From Marinagarivorans sp. UBA5868 (GTDB lineage: Bacteria > Pseudomonadota > Gammaproteobacteria > Pseudomonadales > Cellvibrionaceae): DNA of 12,057 nt. A program made the translations under genes and the position numbers. The notes under the pieces are model-generated. The model had not been told where the DNA came from, ran no database searches, and saw nothing but the letters and a program-made list of their open reading frames with translations. This document shows positions 5,457-12,057 of this stretch, in pieces. The stretch lies in the NCBI GenBank assembly GCA_002432095.1, contig DJFQ01000208.1, positions 371 to 12,427 on the forward strand, written 5' to 3'. Numbering within the stretch: position 1 is the first letter of the stretch; each line of letters begins with the position of its first letter.

Positions 5457-8123
5457 TCAAGCTTTTCCTGGGCTCGGGTTCTTTGAAACGCTTTTTTTGG
5501 TTGCGTCCGACACCTGCCAGCGCCCGTTATCAAAAAATGCTTTCCACCCGGTCGGTTTGCCTTCCACTTCTGCCTGCACGTAATGTTCCTTGGTTTTCCG
5601 GCTAAAGCGAATAACAGTGGCTATTCCTTCCGGGTCAACTTGTGGAGCCTTCAAGAGGAAGTGGTATTTCGGATCCAACTGGTCTTTGTAGGGAAGCAGC
5701 TCACGCACCAATGGGGCCCTTGTTTCGCGATTTTTAGGGAACTGGCTGGCCGCCAAGAACAAGCCCGACGCCCCGTCTCGCAGAACATAATGGTCGTCGA
5801 CCTTATCGCACTTCAAGTCCGGCATGTCGATGGCGTCCATCTTCGGCGGCGCCGCTTCACCATTTCGCAACAACTTACGGGTATTGCTGCAGGCGTCGTT
5901 GGTGCAACCAAAGTATTTGCCGAAACGGCCCGTTTTAAGCTGCATTTGACTGCCGCACTTGTCGCACTCGATTACCGGACCCTCGTACCCTTTGAGCTTA
6001 AAACTGCCCTGCTCAACTTCGAAACCTGCACAATCCGGATTGTTACCGCAAATATGTAATTTGCGAGTATCGTCCAACAAATAACTGTCCATCGCCGCAT
6101 TACAGAGCTTGCAGCGGCGCTTACTGCGCAAATGCCGGGATTCGGCTTCTTCATCCTTATCTGCGTCCACCGCTTCATCGCCGGGCACCAGATTCTTGGT
6201 GTTTTTACATCGTTCTTTCGGTGGCAAAGCGTAACCGGAACAACCTAGAAACACGCCTGTGGAACCAATGCGAATCTGCATGTGGCGTCCACATTTATCA
6301 CAAGCGATATCAGTTTCCGTCGGCTCATTGCTGCGCATACCAAACTGGTTACCCTGCGCCTTGGTGAGCTTGTTGGAAAAATCCGCATAAAACTCGTCGA
6401 GCAGCTTATGCCAATCTTTCTGGCCCGTCGCCACCGCATCCAGAGACTCCTCCATATTGGCGGTGAACCCATAGTCCATCAGGTCGCTGAAGCTTTCCAC
6501 TAGCCTCTCTGTCACCACATCACCCATCTTATCGGCGTAAAACCGGCGATTTTGGACATGCACATAACCGCGTTCCTGGATTGTCGAAATGATGGAAGCG
6601 TAGGTGGAAGGACGACCTATGCCACGCTTTTCGAGTTCGCGAACTAGGCTTGCCTCACTGTAACGGGCTGGCGGCTTGGTGAAATGCTGCGATGGCAGTA
6701 GCTGCTCTAACGTCAAAGAATCTCCAACTTTTACATCAGGCAAAAGACCCTCGTCGTCTTTTTTCGCTGCCGGTGGTGCGGCCTTGAGAAAACCGTCAAA
6801 ACGAATCACTCGGCCTTTGGCCTTCAATTGATAATCACCGGCGCCCACGATCACCGTAGTACTGGTGAACTGCGCCGGTGTCATCTGACATGCGACAAAT
6901 TGTTGCCAGATGAGGTTATAGAGGCGCTCCGCGTCCCGATCCATTCCGGATAGCTGGTTTGGCGGCAAGTTGACATCGGAAGGGCGAATCGCCTCATGCG
7001 CCTCTTGAGCGCCCTCTTTGCTGGAATAGGTGTTGGGCTTTTCGGGCAGATAAGGTTTACCAAAGGTCTCTTCGATATAGTCTCGGCAAGCCTGGACCGC
7101 ATCCGCGCTCAGGTTCGTCGAGTCGGTTCGCATATAGGTGATGTAACCCGCTTCGTACAACCGTTGCGCCAGCATCATAGTTTTTTTGACGCCATAACTG
7201 AGCCTGGTGCTGGCGGCCTGCTGTAACGTCGAAGTGATAAAAGGCGCTGAAGGTTTTGACTGAGTCGGCTTGTCTTCCCGCGCGACTACTTTGTATTGAG
7301 CCCCCTCAAGCGCATTAACCGCATGCTGAGTCTGCTCACCCGTCTTGGGATTGAATTCTTCCCCACGAAATTTAAAAACATCGTATTTGGTCTGCTCGCC
7401 GCGGCTCGTGTTGAGTAGAGCGGCCAGATTCCAATACTCCTCCGGTATGAAAGCGCGAATTTCCGCTTCTCGTTCCGTAATCAGGCGCACAGCCACCGAC
7501 TGGACGCGACCCGCGGAGAGCCCTCGGGCAATTTTTTCCCACAACAGCGGCGATACCATGTAGCCGACGATGCGATCAAGGAAGCGCCGCGCTTGCTGCG
7601 CGTTTACTCGATTGAGGTCCAGACGGCCCGGTTGTTTAAACGCCTGTTGAATCGCTGTTTTGGTAATCTCGTTGAAAACGACTCGTCGATAGCGTTGTGG
7701 GTCGCCACCAATGGATTCGCGTAGGTGCCAGGCGATTGCCTCCCCTTCGCGGTCCAAGTCCGTCGCGAGGAATATTTCGTCGGCGCTGGCCGCCAGACGT
7801 TTCAGTTCATCAACCACTTTTTCTTTGCCCGGCAGGATTTCGTAATGCGCGGCCCAATCGTGGTAGGGATCAATGCCCATGCGTTTGATCAACTGATCAC
7901 GGGATTTTCGACGTCGATGCTCTTCTTTTTCTTCTGCGCTCATTTTGCGCGTTTTGGCCGCCTCGGCGGCGCGCGCTTTGGTATCCACAGGCGCTGCTGA
8001 GCCACTGGTGGGTAAATCGCGAATATGGCCAACGCTGGACTTCACGATGAAATTGCTACCCAAATATTTATTAATGGTTTTCGCCTTTGCCGGCGACTCC
8101 ACTATGACCAGTGACTTCCCCAT
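5457..8123 (-). CDS. topA: DNA topoisomerase I (type IA)
   Basis: Relaxes negative supercoils through a 5'-phosphotyrosine intermediate. The 888-residue length fits gammaproteobacterial TopA. The Toprim domain starts [20 protein letters not shown] and holds the acidic triad DLDRE (D122, D124, E126). The catalytic tyrosine is Y330 in [24 protein letters not shown] (200-214) and [18 protein letters not shown] (495-512) are further core motifs. Three four-cysteine zinc fingers follow (C608/C611/C628/C639; C671/C674/C692/C698; C720/C723/C740/C745), then cysteine-free ribbon-like repeats. Residues 44-82 are a charged insert. The start at 8123 aligns with E. coli TopA and has AGCAGG before it. The frame is open to 8303, but that would include the promoter. 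It heads a three-gene unit. Confidence 0.97.
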   Translation of the reverse strand: MGKSLVIVESPAKAKTINKYLGSNFIVKSSVGHIRDLPTSGSAAPVDTKARAAEAAKTRKMSAEEKEEHRRRKSRDQLIKRMGIDPYHDWAAHYEILPGKEKVVDELKRLAASADEIFLATDLDREGEAIAWHLRESIGGDPQRYRRVVFNEITKTAIQQAFKQPGRLDLNRVNAQQARRFLDRIVGYMVSPLLWEKIARGLSAGRVQSVAVRLITEREAEIRAFIPEEYWNLAALLNTSRGEQTKYDVFKFRGEEFNPKTGEQTQHAVNALEGAQYKVVAREDKPTQSKPSAPFITSTLQQAASTRLSYGVKKTMMLAQRLYEAGYITYMRTDSTNLSADAVQACRDYIEETFGKPYLPEKPNTYSSKEGAQEAHEAIRPSDVNLPPNQLSGMDRDAERLYNLIWQQFVACQMTPAQFTSTTVIVGAGDYQLKAKGRVIRFDGFLKAAPPAAKKDDEGLLPDVKVGDSLTLEQLLPSQHFTKPPARYSEASLVRELEKRGIGRPSTYASIISTIQERGYVHVQNRRFYADKMGDVVTERLVESFSDLMDYGFTANMEESLDAVATGQKDWHKLLDEFYADFSNKLTKAQGNQFGMRSNEPTETDIACDKCGRHMQIRIGSTGVFLGCSGYALPPKERCKNTKNLVPGDEAVDADKDEEAESRHLRSKRRCKLCNAAMDSYLLDDTRKLHICGNNPDCAGFEVEQGSFKLKGYEGPVIECDKCGSQMQLKTGRFGKYFGCTNDACSNTRKLLRNGEAAPPKMDAIDMPDLKCDKVDDHYVLRDGASGLFLAASQFPKNRETRAPLVRELLPYKDQLDPKYHFLLKAPQVDPEGIATVIRFSRKTKEHYVQAEVEGKPTGWKAFFDNGRWQVSDATKKSVSKNPSPGKA

Positions 8124-8252
8124 TAGATGCCTGCTAGTTAATTCTTGAATGTGATCAGGCTCCGCTGTGCGTATCACGGCCGAACCCTGCTGTCCCCCGA
8201 TAACCGGCTCAAATCGACCTAAACGGAGGCCCGGAGGTATATAAGGTGCGCA

Positions 8253-8281
8253 TATATAAGTCCTGAGACTTCTAAGGTCAA
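8253..8281 (-). promoter_or_regulatory. sigma70-type promoter of topA
   Basis: On the minus strand, a -35 TTGACC (8276-8281, five of six) and a -10 TATATA (8253-8258) are separated by exactly 17 bases. The start would be near 8246, giving a leader of about 120 bases. A small inverted repeat, AAGTC-CTGA-GACTT (8258-8271), fills part of the spacer. A second CTTATATA copy lies 17 bases further downstream. Within the leader, GCCTG (8156-8160) could pair weakly with the ribosome binding site CAGGC (8129-8133). Confidence 0.65.
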
Positions 8282-8358
8282 GCAAACAGGACAGCGCCGA
8301 CATTTTTCAATACAGCAGCAACGGCAGTGAGAACGCGTACATCCGCCCTCGCCAACCA

Positions 8359-8393
8359 CATAATAAGCCATTGATTTTTAATGACTTATTATG
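8359..8393. repeat. 35-bp AT-rich near-perfect palindrome upstream of topA and the divergent gene
   Basis: Arms CATAATAAGCCATT (8359-8372) and AATGACTTATTATG (8380-8393) are complementary at 13 of 14 positions around a GATTTTT centre. The only mismatch is 8368/8384. It lies in the 312-base stretch between the topA start and the start at 8436, upstream of both promoters, so it is more likely a protein-binding site or structural element than a terminator. The rest of that stretch (8282-8358) shows nothing I can name. Confidence 0.6.
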
Positions 8394-8398
8394 GATAA

Positions 8399-8426
8399 CT
8401 GTCAGGCGATACCCTTTTGCTATTCT
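8399..8426 (+). promoter_or_regulatory. Possible extended -10 promoter of the gene at 8436
   Basis: TG-C-TATTCT (8418-8426) forms an extended -10. CTGTCA (8399-8404) is a weak -35 with 16-base spacing. Initiation near 8433 would leave almost no leader before GTG 8436, and would favour GTG 8466 as the start. Confidence 0.35.
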
Positions 8427-8435
8427 TAAAGATAT

Positions 8436-9278
8436 GTGGCTTCTGACGAAGAGGCCAATTTTTCCGTGACTTTCGGCCAACTCTCCATGAACAGTGTTAC
8501 TGGCGTCATCGTGTTCCTTAGCTTGATTGTGTTTTCTCTGGTAGTAGTGAGTTTCGCGAACCGCATTCAAACCCGGAACAGGCTGATTCGGCAGCGAGTG
8601 CAAATGATGCGTCTGCGGATCGACGAGTTGGAGGAAATCTGTGCGGGCATTGAGCCGCTTTTAGAGTCGGTATTTATTCCCAAACTAATCAACGAAGAAA
8701 TTCTCGATCTGATCCACAGTGTTAAGCAGCTTGACGCTAATGCGACCTTTGTTGAAGTGAAGCTGGAGCACGCCAAGGCCCTGGCGAGTAAGCTTGATGC
8801 TGAGCAACGCACGCAACCCTTTCACAGAATGATGCCCAGTGACGCTGCCATCGCCAAACACAAACATTATTTAACCGAGGCCGGAAGAGTGGTGCGTCGC
8901 CACCAAGCGCTAGGCCGCTTACAGAACGACGAAATGGAGTCGTACGTTCGCGAATTGTCCTGGGCATATCTGATGATAGATGTGATTTCCCATGTCACCC
9001 AAGGACACAAAGCGGTGAATCGGGACGATCCGATCGTCGCATACGGCTACTACCGCCGTGCACAAAACCTATTGATGAGCGCACAAAATCCAGACGAACG
9101 ACGTCATCGGATGATTCGTGAACTGGGTGAAATTCTCAACGGCAAACGCCTCGCACTAAGTACCGATTTAATGCCTGAAACCGGCTTTAACCCCAAAAAC
9201 AAACCCAATTTCAGCAATTTGAGCGAGGATGACATCACTCAGCTGGCGCAGATTGACGCAGGATATAAGGCTCCATAA
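8436..9278 (+). CDS. Membrane-anchored protein of unknown function, helical cytoplasmic domain
   Basis: Up to 280 residues. A single hydrophobic segment (about 21-42, VTGVIVFLSLIVFSLVVVSF) is followed by an Arg-rich stretch (RTRNRLIRQR) and a predicted coiled coil (48-70), so the body should face the cytoplasm. The C-terminal half carries AYLMIDVISHVTQGHKAVNRDD and YGYYRRAQNLLMSAQNPDERRHRMIRELGEIL, a TPR-like helical pair I recall in the unknown protein at the same place in Pseudomonas. Starts: GTG 8436 (no clear ribosome binding site), GTG 8466 (GAGG eleven bases upstream) or ATG 8487; all keep the membrane segment. It converges with the next gene, sharing 44 bases. No enzymatic motif is seen. 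Function unknown. Confidence 0.8.
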   Translation: MASDEEANFSVTFGQLSMNSVTGVIVFLSLIVFSLVVVSFANRIQTRNRLIRQRVQMMRLRIDELEEICAGIEPLLESVFIPKLINEEILDLIHSVKQLDANATFVEVKLEHAKALASKLDAEQRTQPFHRMMPSDAAIAKHKHYLTEAGRVVRRHQALGRLQNDEMESYVRELSWAYLMIDVISHVTQGHKAVNRDDPIVAYGYYRRAQNLLMSAQNPDERRHRMIRELGEILNGKRLALSTDLMPETGFNPKNKPNFSNLSEDDITQLAQIDAGYKAP

Positions 9279-9744
9279 GTTCTGCGGTGCTTCGCAACCA
9301 TTCGGCTAGTTGAAGTAGCACCGGTTCTCCGCCTTTTTCCGACCAATAGCAGCGCAGCCCGAGAGGAGTAGCTTCAACGTCCGACACGCTCTCCGGCAGT
9401 GCCGCCAGCCGCTCCTCTAAAATCGGTAAAACAGCCGTGGGGGGACGGTCAGCGCCACGCCACTGCCACCAATCCGCGAAATGAATTCCATGACTGTATG
9501 TCTGCCGCTCCAATAGCCATTCCACTCCCACTCTTTTTGATTTTTCCAGGCTCGGCCAACGCCGTTCATAGACAGGGATAAGCCTTCGTTCCTGACTTTG
9601 CAGTGTCACTTTCAAGCCCAGATCTCCCGCCTTCGCACGCAGGGCGGCGATTTTGCGATCCCGCTGGGTGGGCTGCATCAGCAAAATTGGCCCCACCATC
9701 ATGGCAAAAACCGAAAACAGCAAAAAAACAACGAACCAAGACAT
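9235..9744 (-). CDS. Single-TM membrane protein of unknown function
   Basis: A 169-residue protein beginning MSWFVVFLLFSVFAMMVGPI (membrane segment about 3-23), followed by QPTQRDRKIAALRAKAGDLGL (24-44). The hydrophobic start and basic continuation resemble YajC superficially, and I recall Pseudomonas relatives being labelled YajC. The remaining body, with HFADWWQWRG (88-97), LPILEERLAALPESVSDVEA (106-125) and LRCYWSEKGGEPVLLQLAEWL (130-150), is not YajC, and true yajC sits with secD. I chose ATG 9744 over the upstream extension to 9819, because the membrane segment begins there and GGGA precedes it. The last 44 bases overlap the opposing gene. Probably inner membrane; role unknown. Confidence 0.78.
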   Translation of the reverse strand: MSWFVVFLLFSVFAMMVGPILLMQPTQRDRKIAALRAKAGDLGLKVTLQSQERRLIPVYERRWPSLEKSKRVGVEWLLERQTYSHGIHFADWWQWRGADRPPTAVLPILEERLAALPESVSDVEATPLGLRCYWSEKGGEPVLLQLAEWLRSTAELMEPYILRQSAPAE

Positions 9745-9806
9745 AAGTCGATTCCCATTGAGAGGATCACATAATCCATTGAAAGAAAGGTCCACTAACC
9801 CACTGG

Positions 9807-9838
9807 AATGATGGTCCAATAAAATGATGGCCCAATAA
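9807..9838. repeat. Two tandem 16-bp direct repeats
   Basis: AATGATGGTCCAATAA (9807-9822) is followed without a gap by AATGATGGCCCAATAA (9823-9838), 15 of 16 identical. They lie between the divergent gene starting at 9744 and usp, and could be paired regulator sites or a small slippage duplication. Confidence 0.7.
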
Positions 9839-9885
9839 AAATAGTGTCGCGATTGCAGTACACTGATGCGCGGCGTGCGTCAGCG

Positions 9886-9937
9886 TTGGTTAGAGGTAAA
9901 TCAAAAAGCCAGAAATCTGGTGCTGTTTAATAACCAA
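9886..9937. repeat. Nested inverted repeats upstream of usp
   Basis: TTGGTTA (9886-9892) and TAACCAA (9931-9937) are perfect inverted copies enclosing the perfect palindrome CCAGAAATCTGG (9909-9920). They lie 26-77 bases before the usp start, in the probable promoter/leader region. No convincing -35/-10 pair was found here. Confidence 0.4.
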
Positions 9938-9962
9938 GCGGTAATAAATAGAGGATTGATTT

Positions 9963-10394
9963 ATGAGCATCTACACCCACTTGTTAGTCGGACTCGATCT
10001 GTCACCAGAAGAATCACTTCAAGTTGCCCGAAAAGCGGCAGAACTGGCGAAATTGTTCAGCGCTAAACTCAGCCTGATTCACGTTATTGAACCCGTCACC
10101 TTCGCCTATGCAGGTGATATTCCCATGGATCTCACAGAGACACAGCTGGCATTAGAGGAACAGGCTAACAAACGGCTGACCTCGTTTACGGAGCAACTGG
10201 GCTATAACATCAGCCAAAGTAAAGTCGTTATAGGTCAGACAGCGGCCGAGCTTCGCGAAACCGCTGCCGACCTCGGCGCAGATCTTATCGTTGTCGGTAG
10301 CCACGGTCGGCATGGGTTAGCACTACTGTTAGGATCTACCGCATCCGATGTGCTTCACGGGGCTAAGTGCGACGTACTGGCAATAAGGGTTTGA
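9963..10394 (+). CDS. Universal stress protein, UspA family
   Basis: A 143-residue single-domain Usp of the cytoplasmic stress family. It begins MSIYTHLLVGLDLSPEE (first strand with the Asp at residue 12 that contacts nucleotide in ATP-binding members), has LSLIHVIEPV (36-45), and ends with the C-terminal loop VVGSHGRHGLALLLGSTASDVLHGAKCDVLAIRV. The ATP motif G-2x-G-9x-G(S/T) appears as G112-SH-G115, then eight residues to G124-S125, so one residue shorter than the textbook spacing. ATP binding is possible but unproved. ATG 9963 has GAGG at 9951-9954. It is monocistronic: divergent from the gene at 9744 and convergent with uup, with four bases between the stops. The exact paralogue is not determinable. 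Confidence 0.93.
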   Translation: MSIYTHLLVGLDLSPEESLQVARKAAELAKLFSAKLSLIHVIEPVTFAYAGDIPMDLTETQLALEEQANKRLTSFTEQLGYNISQSKVVIGQTAAELRETAADLGADLIVVGSHGRHGLALLLGSTASDVLHGAKCDVLAIRV

Positions 10395-10398
10395 TGCT

Positions 10399-12057
10399 TC
10401 AACTGTCGCGCAGGGTTTCAAGCTCCTCCCACCGCTCATAAACTTTCTGCAGCTCGGTGTTTTTATCAGCAAGTAATGCAGTTTTGCGCCCGATTTCCGC
10501 CTGGGTTTGCTGGTAAAACGCTGGGTCGGCCATCTCTGCTTGGAGACGATGCAATTCTTTTTCGAGTGTTTCGATCCGCTGAGGCAAGGTATCCAACTCA
10601 AGCTGCAATTTGTACGAGAGCTTCTTGCCGACAGGACGACGTTCGGCAACAGGTTCGGTCACCACCTCACGGGCGGGAGGTAACTCCGGCACCACCGATG
10701 GTTTGTACCAAACGCCACCTTGACGAATCCAATCCTGGTACCCGCCAACATACTCTTTCAGTACGCCATTGCCCTCAAATCCAATAGTGCTTGTCACCAC
10801 ATTGTCGAGAAACTCTCGATCGTGACTCACAAGAATTAATGTGCCGGTATAGTTGAGCAGTAAATCCTCCAGCAAATCTAACGTCTCTGCATCCAGATCG
10901 TTCGTCGGTTCGTCCATGATGAGACAATTAGCAGGCTTGCTAAAAAGCTTAGCCAGCATTACCCGATTGCGCTCACCACCAGACAATGCACGAATGGGCG
11001 TTCTCGCTCGCTCACCAGTGAATAAAAATTCCTGCAAATAGCCAATCAAGTGTTTATTGCGGCCATCCACCTCAATGTATTCGCGACCCTCGGCAATGTT
11101 GTCGATGGCGCTTTTATCCAATTCGAGTTCATCACGCAGCTGATCGAAATATGCGATGGAGAGCTTACTGCCGAGGCGCACTTCGCCGGAGGATGGTTTC
11201 AAATCGCCCATCAACAGACGTAAAAAAGTGCTCTTTCCCACGCCATTCGGGCCGATCAATCCTATCTTGTCGCCGCGGACAATATTGCCGGAAAAATGCT
11301 GGATAATCGGCTTGCTTGCCCAAGCGAAGCTCACGTCCTTGAATTCGGCTACCAGTTTTCCCGATGCCTGATCTGCGGTGATTGACATGCGCGCATTGCC
11401 CTGACGCTCCAGCCGTGCCGCGCGCTCCTGGCGCAATTGCTTGAGCGCTCTTACACGACCCTCATTGCGGGTTCGGCGCGCCTTGATTCCCTGGCGGATC
11501 CACACTTCTTCTTGCGCCAGGCGTTTATCAAATTCCTGATTATGTTTTTCTTCTTCAGCCAGCTTTTGTTCGCGAAACTCCAGAAAACTTCGGTAATCAC
11601 CATCCCACAGCGTCAATTTACCGCGATCCAATTCGCCTATGCGATTGGCAACCGCGCGCAAAAATGCCCGATCGTGAGTTACAAACACCACCGCGCCTGC
11701 AAAATCCAGCAGCTGTTTTTCCAACCATTCTATGGAAACTATATCCAGATGGTTGGTCGGCTCATCCAATAACAACACATCGGGCTGGATCACCAGTGCG
11801 CGGGCCAGCGCCACTCTCCTACGCCAACCGCCGGACAGATCCGCCAAGCGCAAATTGCCATCCAGCTCCAGTCGCGTTAGCACTTGTTGTATGCGGTTTT
11901 GTACCGTCCAGCCATCTGCCGACTCGATTTTTTGCTGGACCCGGCCCAATTCCTCCAAACTATCCGTATCCGACTGGTTTGCTAACACAGCAAAACGCGC
12001 TAAATGCTGGCCGAGATCGGCAAATCCATTGGAAACAAAATCGTATACCGAAATGTC
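10399..12057 (-). CDS. uup: ABC-F ATPase Uup, C-terminal 552 residues (cut by window edge)
   Basis: Cytoplasmic twin-ATPase ABC-F protein without membrane domains. E. coli Uup affects precise transposon excision and acts on ribosomes and branched DNA. The visible part starts within the first ATPase domain at DISVYDFVSNGF, which aligns with GSVYDFVAEG of E. coli Uup, so roughly 95 residues including the first Walker A are missing. Numbering from the edge: LSGGW signature (74-78) and Walker B/D-loop DEPTNHLD (98-105); the linker LAQEEVWIRQGIKARRTRNE; second Walker A GPNGVGKS (269-276), LSGGE (358-362), DEPTNDLD (382-389) and SHDRE switch. The C-terminal coiled coil from about KKLSYKLQLELDTLPQRIE distinguishes Uup from EttA. 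The frame is open to the edge, so the GTG at 11988 is internal, not a start. Confidence 0.97.
   Translation of the reverse strand, partial: DISVYDFVSNGFADLGQHLARFAVLANQSDTDSLEELGRVQQKIESADGWTVQNRIQQVLTRLELDGNLRLADLSGGWRRRVALARALVIQPDVLLLDEPTNHLDIVSIEWLEKQLLDFAGAVVFVTHDRAFLRAVANRIGELDRGKLTLWDGDYRSFLEFREQKLAEEEKHNQEFDKRLAQEEVWIRQGIKARRTRNEGRVRALKQLRQERAARLERQGNARMSITADQASGKLVAEFKDVSFAWASKPIIQHFSGNIVRGDKIGLIGPNGVGKSTFLRLLMGDLKPSSGEVRLGSKLSIAYFDQLRDELELDKSAIDNIAEGREYIEVDGRNKHLIGYLQEFLFTGERARTPIRALSGGERNRVMLAKLFSKPANCLIMDEPTNDLDAETLDLLEDLLLNYTGTLILVSHDREFLDNVVTSTIGFEGNGVLKEYVGGYQDWIRQGGVWYKPSVVPELPPAREVVTEPVAERRPVGKKLSYKLQLELDTLPQRIETLEKELHRLQAEMADPAFYQQTQAEIGRKTALLADKNTELQKVYERWEELETLRDS

Noticed and set aside
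8124..8303. 60-codon N-terminal extension of TopA
   Set aside because: TopA homology starts at [15 protein letters not shown] (8123), and the best promoter (8253-8281) lies inside the extension.
8307..8603. 98-codon minus-strand frame overlapping the unknown gene at 8436
   Set aside because: No family resemblance and no ribosome binding site, and it covers the 35-bp palindrome and the opposing start. The plus-strand frame has a coherent membrane anchor and helical domain.
9235..9744. YajC (Sec accessory subunit) label for the single-TM protein
   Set aside because: Only the hydrophobic start plus basic stretch is similar. The body is unlike YajC and secDF is not adjacent.
9745..9819. 25-codon extension of the single-TM protein
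   Set aside because: It would place a hydrophilic stretch before the membrane segment and run into the tandem repeat. ATG 9744 has a better context.

Overview
This window is chromosomal DNA of a gammaproteobacterium, probably from the Pseudomonas/Cellvibrio/Hahella side of the class. From memory, the order mtnP(MTIP)-nagZ-psrA / lexA-sulA / two small unknowns-topA / unknown membrane proteins-usp-uup matches the PA3004-PA3019 neighbourhood of Pseudomonas aeruginosa. The proteins read most closely like that lineage. No mobile element, tRNA, rRNA or CRISPR array is visible. This is core genome rather than an accessory island.

Layout. At the left edge (minus strand) lies the 5' end of thrS with a clear sigma70-type promoter. 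Its leader folds into a stem-loop resembling the tRNA-Thr anticodon arm just upstream of the ribosome binding site, which suggests E. coli-style translational autocontrol. Next comes a tightly packed minus-strand operon, psrA-nagZ-mtnP (fatty-acid-responsive TetR regulator, muropeptide-recycling beta-N-acetylglucosaminidase, methylthioinosine phosphorylase). It has its own promoter and a possible terminator at the mtnP stop codon. Divergent from psrA is a small acidic unknown gene, and the intergenic region holds two inverted repeats that look like operators. Then lexA-sulA, an SOS operon with two tandem LexA boxes, one covering the -10 element.

Opposing it is the minus-strand unit topA-(DUF6586-like)-(85-aa unknown), driven by a good promoter about 130 bases upstream of the topA start. 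The 312-base topA upstream region also carries a long AT-rich near-perfect palindrome. To the right are two unknown single-TM proteins, convergent and overlapping by 44 bases. A UspA-family gene follows, then the ABC-F ATPase gene uup, which is cut by the right edge and converges on usp with only four bases between their stop codons.

Functionally the window groups genome-maintenance and stress genes (LexA, SulA, TopA, Uup, Usp) with envelope recycling, purine/methylthio salvage and fatty-acid sensing. No novel multi-gene system was found. The most interesting points are regulatory: the thrS leader mimic, the nested operator-like repeats, the 35-base palindrome, and two conserved-looking but uncharacterised membrane proteins.
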